From contig JAJHZJ010000496.1 of the NCBI GenBank assembly GCA_023548195.1, positions 9,930,070-9,994,069 on the forward strand: DNA of 64,000 nt. Direction: 5' to 3'. Numbering within the stretch: position 1 is the first letter of the stretch; each line of letters begins with the position of its first letter. The stretch is from Bettongia penicillata ogilbyi. Taxonomy: Eukaryota > Chordata > Mammalia > Diprotodontia > Potoroidae. Positions 1-11,304 of the stretch are shown here, piece by piece. The notes under the pieces are model-generated. The model did not search any database and was not told where the DNA came from. It saw nothing but the letters and a program-made list of their open reading frames with translations. The translations under genes were made by a program, and so were the position numbers.

Positions 1-15
1 GACAGAGACAGAGAC

Positions 16-46
<31 letters not shown>

Positions 47-75
47 GACAGAGACAGAGAGAGAGAGAGAGAGAA
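1..75. repeat. (GACAGA)n / (GA)n simple repeat
   Basis: A purine-rich microsatellite of GACAGA units grades into GAGA. It begins at the window edge, so its true length is unknown. Confidence 0.95.
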
Positions 76-354
76 ACTTTAGTAAGCTCATTACATTCTA
101 GGCATCATGCTAAGCTCTTGATATACAGATAAAAATAAATATGGCAGTTCCTACCCTCAGAGATTGTTTCCCCCCATTCTAATGAGGAGAGACAATACAA
201 AAGGGAGGTAGAAGAGGAAGTAACAAATCAGGCAGGGAGAAGGCGAAATCCAGACAAAGTCTGAGCCTGGGTGATGTGAAGATTCTATGGAGTCTTTCCT
301 AAAATGGTGATCCCAATGATCAGAAGACAAATGGTCATTATCACTAATAATTAT

Positions 355-545
355 AGGATCATAGATTTAGAGTTGAAACAAACCTTGGAAGTCATTGACC
401 TATACACCCTCATTTTACCTAATAAAAAGTTCAGAGTGAGAGAGGTTAAGTGATTATGTAAGGATCATACAGCTCATAAGTCTCTAAAGCAGGATGGGAA
501 CTCAAGTATTTCCATTTCCAGGTGGAGTACTCTATCAGTTGTCTG
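355..545 (-). mobile_element. MIR-type CORE-SINE relic, minus strand
   Basis: It reads as a decayed reverse complement of the mammalian CORE-SINE. The phrase GATCATAGATTTAGAG is followed by a CTCATTTTACC motif, then AGAGAGGTTAAGTGA and a CATACAGCTCATAAG box (normally CACACAGCTAGTAAG). No intact RNA polymerase III promoter can be recognised. Confidence 0.75.
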
Positions 546-609
546 TGCCAGCAAGCTTGAACAGTACAAGATGCTTTATGCATAGGGTACTAGACCTACA
601 GTAAATAAC

Positions 610-702
610 AATTTCTCTGAGTCTCAAGTTTCTTATGTACAAAGGGGTGTGGAATAGATGGTGCTTGTAGCCCCTTTCAGCTCTAAATTTAGGATACTCT
701 AA
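610..702 (+). mobile_element. MIR-type SINE 3' half, plus strand
   Basis: TCTCAAGTTTCTTATGTAC and CCCCTTTCAGCTCTAAAT correspond to the core and tail of the same CORE-SINE family seen just upstream in the opposite orientation. The 5' tRNA-like part is missing or too decayed to see. Confidence 0.65.
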
Positions 703-1130
703 TTATATGCAAATAGTTTCTCTGGGGGTAGGTGAATGGGAACCAAAGGGATTAAGATCAGCCACTTGAAGGAAGATGAAAGCTGGGTTGAACCCTGAAG
801 GGAAATGATATGACTTCTTGGCAATTGTGGAGGGTGCTTTTCTTCTGATGCCCTGTCCTAGTGGGGAGATGGCCCTGGGCTCTGCTAATGCAGCACAAGC
901 TCTAGCATCCTCCCAAGCTGGAAGACTTAGAGCCAGTGTAGAGAAGGCATGGAACTGGGCATATGGGAAATGGCAGAGAAGAAAAGTCTCTGTGCTTGCA
1001 GATAATATCACTCACAAAAGTTAGATAGAAGAACAAAGAGAAACTTAGATTTTCATTAGAGATATTTCTGAATAATCTCCACTATGTAAATATCAACAGT
1101 AATAGCTCATTTTTATGAAGCTATTTATGA
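703..1130. other. No recognised feature
   Basis: Moderately GC-richer sequence with overlapping short open frames on both strands (818-1024 plus, 703-1011 minus). Neither has a recognisable motif. The pairing of open frames on both strands suggests chance. Confidence 0.4.
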
Positions 1131-1132
1131 GA

Positions 1133-1230
1133 AGTAATGTGGCATAGAGAAGGTTGTCCTTTGAGAAGACTCAGGTTCTCACAGACTTGCTTTGCTACCA
1201 CTGGCACATCACTTAACTTTCTTGAGACTG
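1133..1230 (+). mobile_element. MIR-type SINE 5' half, plus strand
   Basis: AGTAATGTGGCATAGAGAA followed by a CAGGTTCTCA box and CACATCACTTAACTTTCTTG matches the head and middle of the CORE-SINE. It is old and diverged. Confidence 0.55.
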
Positions 1231-1319
1231 TAAGCTATAGATGAATTGCTGATATGTAATTCAATGAAGGGAACTTGCACACTAGAAGTCCCAGGCACAG
1301 ACGAAAGCACAGTTTAGGT

Positions 1320-1475
1320 CCCAGAAAATGGAGCACTTTACATTACCAAAACAGTTTCCATGGCTTATCTTGCTTAAGCCTTCCCAAAAACCCTTTGAGG
1401 CAGGTTAAACTAATATCGTTATCCCCAATTTACCCAAGAGGAAAACGATACTGAGAGGTTAAGTGGCATAGATTC
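1320..1475 (-). mobile_element. MIR relic, minus strand
   Basis: CCCTTTGAGGCAGGTTAAAC, then TATCCCCAATTTACCC and GAGAGGTTAAGTGGCATAG, is the reverse complement of a MIR core and tail. The first ATAATAATA-like stretch is partly lost. Confidence 0.7.
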
Positions 1476-2091
1476 TCTTCTGTAACTGTGGAGAGCTTGA
1501 GGTCTGGAATCTCCAGGGAGCAATGTCACAGTGAATTGTGTCCAGTTTTGCTTCCATTTCTACGGCAATACTGTAGGGCTGCCTATGAATTGGAAGGACT
1601 CAAAGTCAAAATCATTCACTGTCAAGCTATATGAAATGAAAGCTACCTCTTATTTTCTAAAGGACCTCATAGACAGCTGTTTGATTAAACTTCTTTCCCC
1701 CTCACCCCACTAATATTCACCTCTGTAGCATCCTTGTGATACAGTGAAAGCCCATCTGGGTTTCTGAAGGCCATGTCAATGAAATGTAAACTATGGTCTA
1801 TACTTCTTAAAGTAAGAAGGTTTGGAATGAAATGCCAGTGATTGCCTGGATGCTCTTATCCAAGGACCTACCCAGCTGAATTTAGGAAGGCTGGAGACTA
1901 AGGAAAGATGAATATTCATTTGCAGCAACTCTTGCAGAACACCTTCTGAAGGATAGAAGGGCTACAGTCTGCATCAAATGGAGAAAGAGACAAAGTGATG
2001 AAATCATGTATTTTTAAAATAAATATGAAAAGTGGTTCATTCAGGGACTTGAAGCCAAAATTATCTAATTTGAATCACCCTCCCTGACTCA
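1476..2091. other. No recognised feature
   Basis: AT-rich sequence with no clear repeat family, coding signal or regulatory motif. Confidence 0.4.
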
Positions 2092-2904
2092 AATTTTATT
2101 TATTTTATTTATTTATTTTAAGTTTTCAACATTCATTTCCACAAAATTTTGAGTTCCAAATTTTCTTCCCATCTCTCCCCTCCCCCCCACCTCAAAATGC
2201 CTTGCATTCTGACTTCCCCTTCCACCAATGTGCCTTCACTACTAACAACTCTCCCTTCCCTTACCTCTATCTTCTCTCTTGTCCTGTAGGGATAAGACCC
2301 CATTACCTCTATTTCTTATTTCCCAATTGTATGAAAAAACAATTCTCAACATTTGTTCCTAAAACTTTGAGTTCCAATTTCTCTTCCCTCCCCACCCATC
2401 CCCACTGAGAAGGAAAACAATTCAATATAGGCTATATGTGTGTAGTTTTGCAAATGACTTCCATAATATTCATATCGTGCAATACTAGCTATATTTCCCT
2501 CCATCCTATCCTGCCTCCCATTTCTTCTATTCTCTCTTTTGACCTACTCCCTTCTGAAGAGTGTTTACTTCTAACTGCTCCCTCCTCCCATTTGCCCTCC
2601 CTTCTATCATCCTGCCCCATCCTGTTTATCCCCTTCTCCCCTACTTTCCTGTAGTGTAAGATAGATTTTCACACCAAATTGAGTGTGCATGTTATTCCTT
2701 CCTTGAGCCAAATGTGATGAAAGTAAGCTTCACTTTTCTGCTCTCACCTCCCCCCTTTTCCTCTCTATTGGAAAAGCTTTTTCTTGCCTCTTCTGCGAGA
2801 GATAATTTGCTCCATTTCATTTCTCCCTTTTTCCTCCCAATGTTTTCTTTTCTCAACCCTTAATTTTATTGTTTTAGATATGACCCCTTCCTATTCAACT
2901 CATC

Positions 2905-2970
2905 CTGTGCTCTCTGTCTCTCTCTCTCTCTTTCTATGTGTGTGTGTGTCTGTGTCTGTGTGTATATAAT
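2905..2970. repeat. (TC)n-(TG)n microsatellite inside HAL1 3'UTR
   Basis: CTCTCTCTCTCTC is followed by TGTGTGTGTGTG-type repeats. The equivalent place in the other HAL1 copy (34258-34345) also carries a CA/TG microsatellite, so it probably belongs to the source element rather than being a chance expansion. Confidence 0.85.
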
Positions 2971-3159
2971 CCTTCCAACTACCCCATACTGAGAAAAGTT
3001 TCAAGAGTTACAAATATTATCTTTCCATGTAGGAATGTAAACAGTTCAACTTTAGTAAGACCCTTGTGATTCTCTTTCCTGTTTACCTTTTCATGCTTCT
3101 CTTGATTCTTGTGTTTGAAAGTCAAATTTTCTTTTCAGCTCTGGTCTTTTCAACAAGAG

Positions 3160-4195
3160 TGTTTGAAAGTCTTCTATGTCACTGAATGACCATTGTTTTC
3201 TCCTGAAGTATCATACTCAGTTTTGCTGGATAGGTATTTCTTGGTTTTAATCCTAGCTCCTTTGAATTCTGGAATATTGTATTCCAAACCCTTCAATTCC
3301 TTAATGTAGAAGCTGCTAGATCTTTTGTTATCCTGATTATATTTCCACAATACTTGATTTGTTTCTTTCTAGGTGTTTGCAACATTTTCTCCTTGACCTA
3401 AGAACTCTGGAATTTGGCTACAATATTCCTAGGAGTTTCTCTTTCTGGATCTCTTTCAGGAGGTGATCGGTGGATTCTTTCAACATTTATTTTGCCCTCT
3501 GGGTCTAGAATATCAGGGCAGTTTTCCTTCATATTTTCATGAAAGACGATGTCTAGACTCTTTTTCCATCATGGCTTTCTGGCAGGCCAATAATTCTTAA
3601 ATTTTCTCTCTCCTGGTATTCCAGGTCAGTTGTTTTTCCAATGAGATATTTCACATCATCTTCCATTTTTTCATTCTTTTGGTTTTGTTTTGTAATTACT
3701 TGGTTCCTCATAAAGTCATTAACTTCCATATGTTCCATTCTAATTTTTAAAGAACTACTTTTCTTCAGTGAGTTTTTGAACCTCCTTTTCATTTGACTAA
3801 TTCTGCTTTTTAAAGCATTCTTCTCCTCATTGTCTTTTTGGACATCTTTTGCCAATTGTTAGCCTATTTTTAAAGGTGTTATTTTCTTCAGCATTTTTGG
3901 GTCTCATTTAGCAAGCTATTTACTCACATTTCATGATTTTCTTGTATCTCTCTCATTTCTCTTCCCAATTATTCCTCTACCTCTCTTACTTGATTTTCTA
4001 AGTCCTTTTTTAGTTCTTCCTTGGTCTCGAGCCATCACATATTTATTTTGGAAGTTTTGGATGCAGAAGCCTTGACTTTTATGTCTTCCCCTGGTGATAA
4101 ACATTGTTCTTCTTCATCTGAAGGAATGGGAGAGAATACCTGTTCACCAAGAAAGTAACCTTCTATAGTCCTATTTTTTTCCCTTTTTTGGGCAT
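3160..4195 (-). pseudogene. HAL1/L1 ORF1 protein, decayed
   Basis: The start ATG (4195-4193) opens a basic N-terminus (MPKKG type), as in the copy at 33025. The longest open stretch, 3855-3553, shows coiled-coil residues, the KYLIGKTTDLE segment and the RRM-like LRIIGLPESHD motif. The C-terminal domain continues past frameshifts toward 3160. The protein would be a trimeric RNA-binding chaperone for its own RNA. Several stops and frame changes make it non-functional. Confidence 0.8.
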
Positions 4196-4849
4196 TTTCC
4201 CAACCACTTACTTGACTTTTGGGTCCTTTTTCAAGAGTAGGGTATACTCTGGGACCTGTAAGTTCTCAGTTCCTCCAAGATGGCACAATCAAGGGAGTGG
4301 AGTTTACTCCCTGACCTAGCTTGGGGCTGAGGTTAAGATCAGCTGCTCAATTCCCCCAGGGCTTTAAGCTGAGCCCTCCAACAATGGAACAATGGATGCT
4401 GGCTGCTGCTGCCGCACTGCCACTGCTGCCACACTGATGCAGCCTGGTGCCAGGGCTAGGGGAGGACCCTGCTTCCTTGTCACAGAGGTGAAAAAACCCT
4501 CTCACTGACTTTTGAAGCTGCTTTTGGCACCTGTGGGTTGAGGGATCTGGGAACCTCTGCTGCTGCTGGGGATTCTGTCCCCAAGGCGTGCTCTGGTCCT
4601 GCTCCTCCTGGCGCTGCATGGCCAAGGGTGGGCTGTGCTCTGCTCTTGCATCCCATGGGACAGACCTTTCCCATCAGCCTTCCAGACCCTAGGCTGGAAA
4701 TCTCCTTCACTTCATTCTGAAGCTTCTGCTGTTCTAAAATTTGTTGAGAGTCTTTCTTTACAGGTTAGAGTATGTATATCTTTCTACTCCACCATCTTGG
4801 CTCCACCCCTCCCACCCTCCCTTATTTTATGCACAAAATTTCAGTTAAG

Positions 4850-5128
4850 TCTTGTTGTTCAGTCATTTTCAGGTTCAGTCATTTTCAGTTATGTCTGACT
4901 CTGAACCCTAAAATGACCCCATTTGAAGTTTTCTTGACAAAGATACTGGAGTGATTTGCCATTTCCTTCTCAACTCATTTTACAGATGAGGAAACTGAGG
5001 CAAACAGGATTAAATGACTTGCCCAGGGTTACACAGCTAGTGTCTGAATCCAGATTTAAATTCAGAAAGAAGAGTCTTCCTGACTCCAGGCTTGGTGCTC
5101 TATCCACTGTACCACCTAGCTGCCCCCA
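4850..5128 (-). mobile_element. Marsupial SINE1 (SINE1_MD/RTESINE type), minus strand
   Basis: Nearly full length. From the left it shows GTCTGACTCTGAACC, the GATACTGGAGTGATTTGCCA tail block, GATGAGGAAACTGAGGCAAA, the GGTTACACAGCTAGTGTCTG core, and the tRNA-derived head ending CCACCTAGCTGCCCC. The family is marsupial-specific and is thought to be mobilised by an RTE LINE. Confidence 0.9.
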
Positions 5129-5129
5129 T

Positions 5130-5440
5130 TGGACTTTGAAAGTTAGAGGGGATTTCAGTAGCCAACCAGTCATACCAAAAAGATAATCCCTGAAATGATG
5201 TACCCCCAAATTGGTCATTTAAGCCCTGGCTAAAATCCTTCAGTGAGTGGGAATCAGTATTCTAAAGACAGTACATTCTATCTTTGGATAGAAATCGTTG
5301 CAAGGAAGATTTTGCAGACATCAAGACTCAATTGTTCTCTTTGCCATCATTCCTATCCTTCCTTCTGGAATCAAGTAGAACAAATTGAATCCATCTTCCA
5401 CACAACAAACAGCCTCTTTTCATTGGCACAGATGCAACAA
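5130..5440. other. No recognised feature
   Basis: Spacer between a SINE1 and a MIR relic. An open frame at 5243-5509 has no recognisable motif. Confidence 0.4.
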
Positions 5441-5444
5441 ATTG

Positions 5445-5665
5445 AAAAGTGTTTCAAAGCACTTTCACAGATGCCATCATATGTGAACCTCAAACAATCT
5501 TGTATGTGAAGCAGGGAGATCATTATTATCTCCTTTCACTTATATGGAAATGGAGGAACAAAGAAATTAAATGGTCAAGGTCACAGAGCTAGTAAGTAAC
5601 AGAATTTGGACTAGGATTCAGGTATTCTGCCGACAAATTCTTTCCACTACACCAAAACGTTTCTT
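5445..5665 (-). mobile_element. MIR relic, minus strand
   Basis: ATTATTATCTCCTTTCACTT, a GGTCAAGGTCACAGAGCTAG core and a TTCTTTCCACTACACCA end give the reverse complement of a MIR. It is diverged but fairly complete. Confidence 0.75.
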
Positions 5666-5669
5666 GTTA

Positions 5670-6594
5670 ACATTTTACTACATGCAGAGTAATTTCCTAA
5701 AAGAGCAATTATTGGAGAACTTATTGTTTCATATTCTTCTACGAAAGAACAAATTACACCTAGATTATGGAACATAAGCCCATAGAAGAACTTGTTTGGC
5801 AAAATAAGTCACAATTTCAGCTGGTTTTTCCATGTCACCATAGTATTAGCCCCCAAATCTGGTCCATACAGTTTAGTTACATTTTGTTAGCTATAAATCA
5901 ATGGGTTCTTTAAAAACAGTAACCTTAAAAACCCCAAAATTCACCTAAATATCCAAGGACATCCCCAATCCTGATTTACTTTCATTTGGTAAATTTCTAT
6001 TTTTTTAGCCAGGGGAGTAAGTGGGTCAGTCTTGGACTCCAGGTTATCGATTGAAATTGCCCAGACATTAAATGTCTAATTATAGTCTCATAGCTCATAA
6101 GATCAGAGAAACAATCTTCTAACTGGCCCACTTTATGGGTAGACAATGAGAAAGCAAACTGTATAGTGCAGTTGGCAGGATACCACGAAGGTTTGGCTAA
6201 CTGGACCAAAAATATCTGCTGCTGAAGATGTTGCTGATATCTGTGATTAAAATAATAGAAATACATTCATTCGTGGTAAACATTGCTCTCTTCTTGAAGT
6301 CCACAGGTGAAACCACTAACACCTTAGAGTGAAATACTAAGCCTTGAATTCTGGTAAAGATCCTTCATAGCTAGCCAGACACAATTCCGTTATGCTTTTT
6401 GCTCTATGGCCATCTTCATACTATCTAATCCAACTCTTCCACCTCCATTTACTTTCCTACTTTACCTTTGGAAATAGGAATGAAATCAACACTAACATTC
6501 TTGGAAAGAATATGGTAATCCATTGTCCCATGACTCCATTGGGACTTCCTGAACCAATGTCCCCTTCCCTGATCACTATTTTCTTCTAAGTGAT
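5670..6594. other. Mostly unrecognised sequence
   Basis: No coding or clear repeat signal over most of this span. From about 6360 it may be the body of an L2 whose tail is seen at 6595-6645. Confidence 0.35.
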
Positions 6595-6645
6595 GTTTGC
6601 TTTTAATAGAGTGTGAACTCCTTGAGAAAAGGACTATTTTCCTTT
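6595..6645 (+). mobile_element. L2 3' end, plus strand, cut by L1
   Basis: AGTGTGAACTCCTTGAGAAA followed by GGACTATTTTCC is the typical L2 end phrase (GTAAGCTCCTTGAGGGCAGGGAC type). It stops where the next L1 tail begins. Confidence 0.55.
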
Positions 6646-7905
6646 TTAAAATTTTTATATTGTTTCAATTTATGGAATAAAATAAGCCTTTCCATAACCT
6701 AGTACAGTAAAAAAGATGATTGCACATGAAACTGCAAATCTACTATACACAACTTGCTATACTTTTCAAATATATAACAAAATTATCATGTAAATTTCCT
6801 TTTTTTCCCTTTTATTCTTCCCTTCCTCCTTTCCAAAGATGGCTACCATTAGACACAAATTCTATATATCTATACCATATATATGTAAAATTATCTATAC
6901 ATACTTCTATTTTTCAGTTCTGACTCTGGATGCGGATAGTGCCTTTCTTGAAGTATCTTTTATAGTTAATCTGGGCGGTCATAATAGTCAAAAGTAGTCA
7001 CTCAAAGTTGTTTTAAAACAATATTACTGTTACTATATCCATGGCCTCTTGATTATGTTCACTTTACTCCTTATGACTTCATGTAAGTCTTTCCATGCCT
7101 TTCTAAGATAATTGAGCTCATCATTTCTTATAGCACAGTAGTATTCCATCACAACCATACACCACAATTTGTGAAACTTTTCCCTAGTTGATGGATGTCC
7201 CTGCAATTTTCTGTTCTCTGCCACCACAAAGAGAGCTGCTGTAAACATTTTTAGAACATACAAGTCTTTTTCTCCTTTTTCCTAGTCATCTTTGGAAATA
7301 GACCAAGTAGTGGTATTGTTGATTTTAGCAACTCTTTGGGCATAATTCCAGATTGTTCTCCAAAATGGTCATATTGGTTCACAATTCCAGCAATAATGAA
7401 TGTGTCCCAATTTTCCCATATCCCCTCCAACATTTGTCACTTTCCCCACCCATCATTTTAGCTAATCTGGTAGATGTAAAATGATATCTTAAGGTTGGTT
7501 TAATTTGCATTTTTCTAATCAATAATGATTTATAGCATTTTTAATATCACTATAAATTATTTTTCTTTGCTCATTGGAAAACTGCCAGCTCATATCTTTT
7601 GACCATTTATTAACTGGGGAATGATTCAAATTCTTATGGATTTGAAAAAGATCTTTATATATATTTAGGTATGAGACTTTTATCTGATAAACTGTCTATA
7701 AATATTTTCCCCCAATTTTCTACTTTCCTTCTGATCTTGACAGCATTTGTTTTATTTGTACAAATACTTTTTTTAAAACTTATTGTAATTGGAATTATCC
7801 ATTTTACACCTAACTTCATTCTCTACCTCTTATTAGTTCATAAATCATTCACATATCCATAAGTCTAGAAGGTAATATGTTCCATGTTCTTCTAATTTTC
7901 TTTTC
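6645..7905 (-). mobile_element. L1 3' end (3'UTR plus ORF2 C-terminus), minus strand
   Basis: From the left it holds an A/T tail and a 3'UTR (GATTGCACATGAAACTGCAA, also present at 11380 and 62220). The ORF2 C-terminus then reads 7263-7033 and 7433-7251 on the minus strand, with the ATRMFIAALF-like and MEYYCAIRND segments. Further upstream coding sequence runs to about 7900, where the copy is 5' truncated. It encodes no complete domain and is dead. Confidence 0.85.
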
Positions 7906-8141
7906 TGTATTCATCTCACCAGCACTTAGCCCCAATTCTGGCTTACAGTGTTTAATTTTTTTTCATTCATTCATACTATTGTTGTTTTTTAATCAGATAT
8001 CTATTCTCTTGCCAGAAAGAACCTAGGACAGGGCATTTGGAGAGAGTCACTTAAGGAGAGGAGTATAGAAAAGGGAATATCACTTCTGCATCAAGCTGAA
8101 GTTCAAGAGTTCTTTTATTACTGGCTACCCATAACCAATTA
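7906..8141. other. No recognised feature
   Basis: Short spacer between an L1 tail and a SINE1. No motif seen. Confidence 0.4.
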
Positions 8142-8397
8142 AGGCAGCTAGGTGGTACAGTGGATAGAATACCAGGTTTGAAGTCAGGAAAACTCATCTA
8201 CCTGAGTTCAAATCTGGCCTCAGTCACTTACTTGCTGTGTAAACCTAAACAAGCCACTTAACCCTATTTGTCTCAGTTTCCTCATCTGTAAAGTGAGCTG
8301 CAGAAGGAAATGGCAAAACACTCCAGTATCTCTGCTAAGAAAACCTTAAATGGGATCATGAAGAGTCAGACATGACTGAAAATGATTGAAAAACACC
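8142..8397 (+). mobile_element. Marsupial SINE1, full length, plus strand
   Basis: It begins with GGCAGCTAGGTGGTACAGTG (tRNA-like head). The CORE follows (GAGTTCAAATCTGGCC, CTCAGTTTCCTCATCTGTAA), then the tail block AACACTCCAGTATCTCTGC and GTCAGACATGACTGAAAATG. All segments of the family are in order. Confidence 0.92.
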
Positions 8398-8399
8398 AA

Positions 8400-8635
8400 T
8401 CCAAGGTGCATGGTTTATCATTGATATTATCATTGCTCTTTCTCATGGAGGGGGTAAGAAAATTACCTTCACTCAAGAACCCATTACTGACCGTCTAACT
8501 GGCTCTATTAGTGAATCCTCATGCTTACCTAGTAATATTCATTTTCTGGTTTACTCCCTGACTTCATCTCTGAATACCCCCTCTTGATTCTAACTCATCC
8601 ATATGCAGATATAGCATGATAATAACATTAATATA
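8400..8635. other. No recognised feature
   Basis: Spacer without a recognisable family. Confidence 0.35.
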
Positions 8636-8878
8636 ACACCTTGAAATTTGTGAAATGCCTTATATACATTATCTCATTTGAGCCTATGCACTACCCTGTG
8701 AAGCATGTACTACAGGTATTATCTTTATTTTACAGATGAGGAAATTGGGGATCAGGGAGCTTAACTAACTTGGCCATAGTCACACAGTTAGTAACCACCA
8801 CAGGTGGGATTTGAAATCAGGTATTCCTGATTTCAATTCTAGTATTATATGTCCTATGCCAAGCTGCTTCTCAGATAG
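8636..8878 (-). mobile_element. MIR relic, minus strand, nearly complete
   Basis: TTATCTCATTTGAGCC, TTTACAGATGAGGAAATTGG and AGTCACACAGTTAGTAA are MIR blocks in reverse order. The tRNA-derived head is at the right end. Confidence 0.8.
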
Positions 8879-8879
8879 T

Positions 8880-9107
8880 ACCTGAGCCCAGGAAGCAGCT
8901 TGCAAAGGGAGTCCTTTAGGACTTTATAGGACTCCATAGGGAGTGTTCAATAAATTTTACTGCATTGCGTTGCACTGAGTACTCTGTTCAGTCCGTACTC
9001 TGTACCCAAGCGCTATAATGAAAATGGCTGCTTAATGTGGAGACAAAGACCTGTATTCAAATCCCGGGCATGCTGATTACTATGCCCCCTCCCCAAGTCA
9101 ACATTTG
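8880..9107. other. No recognised feature
   Basis: Includes a GTTCAATAAATTTTACTG phrase near 8945 that may be an L2/MIR tail end. Otherwise nothing clear. Confidence 0.35.
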
Positions 9108-10129
9108 ATTTATTTTAAAATAAATTTTATCACTATATTTTGCAATACATCAACAAACTTTCTTCCTGTATTCCTAGCTCCATCACCCAAAGAGCTATCA
9201 TATACAGTTTTGTTTTAAACAAAAAGAAGAAAAAAGACATTGAGTAAAACCTAAAAGACACTGAAAAAAGACTAAAAATATATGCAATGTTCCACACTAT
9301 AGACTTTCTATTTCTACAAAAAAGTTGGAGAGGATAGCTTCTTTCTTCTCTTCTCTCTCTTCTCTTGTTCTTTGTAATTCTGATGGTTTTGTGATCCCTG
9401 TCCTTTCCATTTACATCATAACAATCATTATGTATAGTGTTTTATTAGCTTTGCTTATTTCACTTTGCTTCAGTTTCTGTAACTTTCCATTCTCTGTTTT
9501 CCTCATCGACATCATTTTTTACCACAAAATAATGGTCCTTAACATGCATATACCACAATTTATATAGCTATTTCCCAGTCACTGAAGATCTGCTTTCTTC
9601 TCAGATCTTTGCTCCAAAGGGGAAAAAAAGTTGCTTATGAATATTATATTTCTTTTTTTAAGCAATTACTTCCTTAGGATATGGGACTATTAATATAGTA
9701 TCTGAACAAAAAGATAGGGACATTTTATTCTCTTGGTTTATATAACTTCAAATTGCTTTTTTAAATAACAATGCTAAATCATACTTAAACCAACCATGTG
9801 CTAGTGGGCCAATCTTCACTACAGTCATTTCAATACTGACTATTTCCATCTTTGGCAATCTTTGTCAATTTGCTCCTCGGGAGGTGAAATCTTGGGGGTG
9901 TTTTGATTTATGATTCTTTAGTGCTAGTGACTTGGAGTATTATTCCATAAAGTTGTTAATATTTGCAATTGTTCTTTTGAGAACTGTCTGTGTATTCCCA
10001 TTGATCATTTACCTATTAGGAAGTGACTTTTGGTCATTTATTATATACATATTGTATTTCTAGAGTTAGAGAAGTTTTACACTATTAAATCTTTCTTACT
10101 AGGATGGTTGGGATGAACTTATGTAATAT

Positions 10130-10275
10130 GGTTTTATATACATACATATATACATAAAAAGAATAATATAACTATTAATAAACCATATCTGTGTAATATA
10201 TATGCATATATACACATAGATTTTAGTTGTCCGTACACACGTATATGTGTGGTTGTGTGTGTGTATGTATATCTT
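10130..10275. repeat. AT-rich and (TG)n low-complexity tract
   Basis: TATATACATACATATATAC stretches and a GTGTGTGTGTATGTATAT run lie inside the old L1 3' half. They probably expanded locally. Confidence 0.7.
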
Positions 10276-10674
10276 GGATATGAAATCTTTACCTGAGAAA
10301 TATTTTTTAAAAATTAACCTTTCAACTTCTTCTCTGCCTATCCTAGATGCATTAATGCTGTTTCTGCAGAAGCAGAAGCATGTACCCAAAATTATTTATT
10401 TTATCTTTTATAATTATCTCTACTCTTTGTTTGGATTAGAGCAAGTCTTCTATCCATATCTGTGAAAGCTATGTGATTTACTTCTCTTCTAATTTTTATG
10501 GGATGGTAATATTTTATATTATATTATAGTCACAAGACTATTTTGTATTTATTATGGCATATTATGTAAGTTGTTTACCTAAGCCTAATTTTTTGCCGTA
10601 TTGCTTTCCAGTTTCCAGAAGTTCTAATCAAATGAGGAATTCTTTCCTAAATAATTTATGTCTTGTAGTTAATT

Positions 10675-10760
10675 AAAATATTGAATCAAACGAGATATTT
10701 GTAAAGTGTTTAGCATGGTGCCTGGTAGTGGGTAATAAACAATTTTCCTTCTCCTCCCCT
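10675..10760 (+). mobile_element. MIR tail fragment inside old L1
   Basis: GATATTTGTAAAGTGTTTAG, then a GCCTGGTAGTGGGTAATAA phrase, is the MIR 3' tail in plus orientation. It interrupts minus-strand L1 sequence. Confidence 0.55.
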
Positions 10761-11304
10761 TATTGAGTTGTTTCATCCAATTTTCCCTTTCTAGTCTACT
10801 TTTCTATTTTATTCATCAATAACATATAGTTTTGAAGATTGCTGTCAATATAATTTGACATGTGGAATGGTTATTCTTCTTTAACTAATACTTTGTAAAA
10901 AAAAATGTCCCATAATATTCTCAATCTTTTGCTTCTCCATGTGAGTTTTCTTATATTTTATTGATTCTATGGGTATTTTGTGGGTATTTTGATTGATAAA
11001 GCATTAAACTGTAAATTAATTTTGGTAGTACTTGCCTTTTTTGTTATATTGGTAAAACCAAGTCATGAGCAGTTAATAGTCCTCCAGTTATTTAATTTCT
11101 TCTTTATTTCTTTAATAAGGACTTTGTAATTGACTTTATACAAGTATTTTGTGTGCTTTAGTAAATTTAGCCCCAAATATTTTATATATTTTGTAGTCAT
11201 TTTAAACATATTTCCCTATTTGTCTCTGATTTTTTTATCACATAAAAATGCTGTTGATTTCTGTTTCTGTTTTATAGCCTGAAACTTTGTTAAACTTAGA
11301 TTTC

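Larger units (their letters stand above)
2093..4812 (-). mobile_element. HAL1 (half-L1) retrotransposon, near full length, minus strand
   Basis: Read on the minus strand, the element starts at the GGTGGAGCCAAGATGG motif near 4800. It has a GC-rich 5'UTR of about 600 bp, an ORF1 relic (4195 to about 3160) and a purine-rich 3'UTR ending in an A-rich (TAAA)n tail at about 2093-2120. There is no trace of ORF2 endonuclease or reverse transcriptase: ORF1 passes directly into the 3'UTR. The layout matches the plus-strand copy at 32405-35155 throughout, including a microsatellite in the same 3'UTR position. HAL1 elements are known from therian mammals as ORF1-only L1 derivatives mobilised in trans. 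A 10-base match (CACCCTCCCT) lies at 2076-2085 and 4813-4822. It may be the target-site duplication, but the left copy is not flush with the tail. Confidence 0.85.
9108..11300 (-). mobile_element. Old L1, 3' half, minus strand
   Basis: From the left it holds a 3'UTR-like A/T-rich tail (9108-9330) and the decayed ORF2 C-terminus (CATGCATATACCACAATTT near 9545 matches the NKLWY/MEYY-coding region of the other copies). The ORF2 C-terminal half then runs back to the thumb region at about 11240-11300, where KINPHKS-like residues are still readable. It is heavily mutated, with no open frame above 100 codons. Its 5' continuation is at 19276-21885, on the far side of younger L1 sequence. Confidence 0.75.

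Noticed and set aside
4538..4898. GC-rich patch at 4.35-4.70 kb as a CpG island or promoter of a host gene
   Set aside because: It is the 5'UTR of the minus-strand HAL1. The same composition occurs in the 5'UTRs at 18.3-19.2 and 32.4-33.0 kb. It is an element promoter at most.
5030..5128. tRNA-like sequence in SINE heads as a tRNA gene
   Set aside because: The head belongs to a SINE1 copy. It lacks a foldable acceptor stem and anticodon arm and is followed by SINE core and tail.
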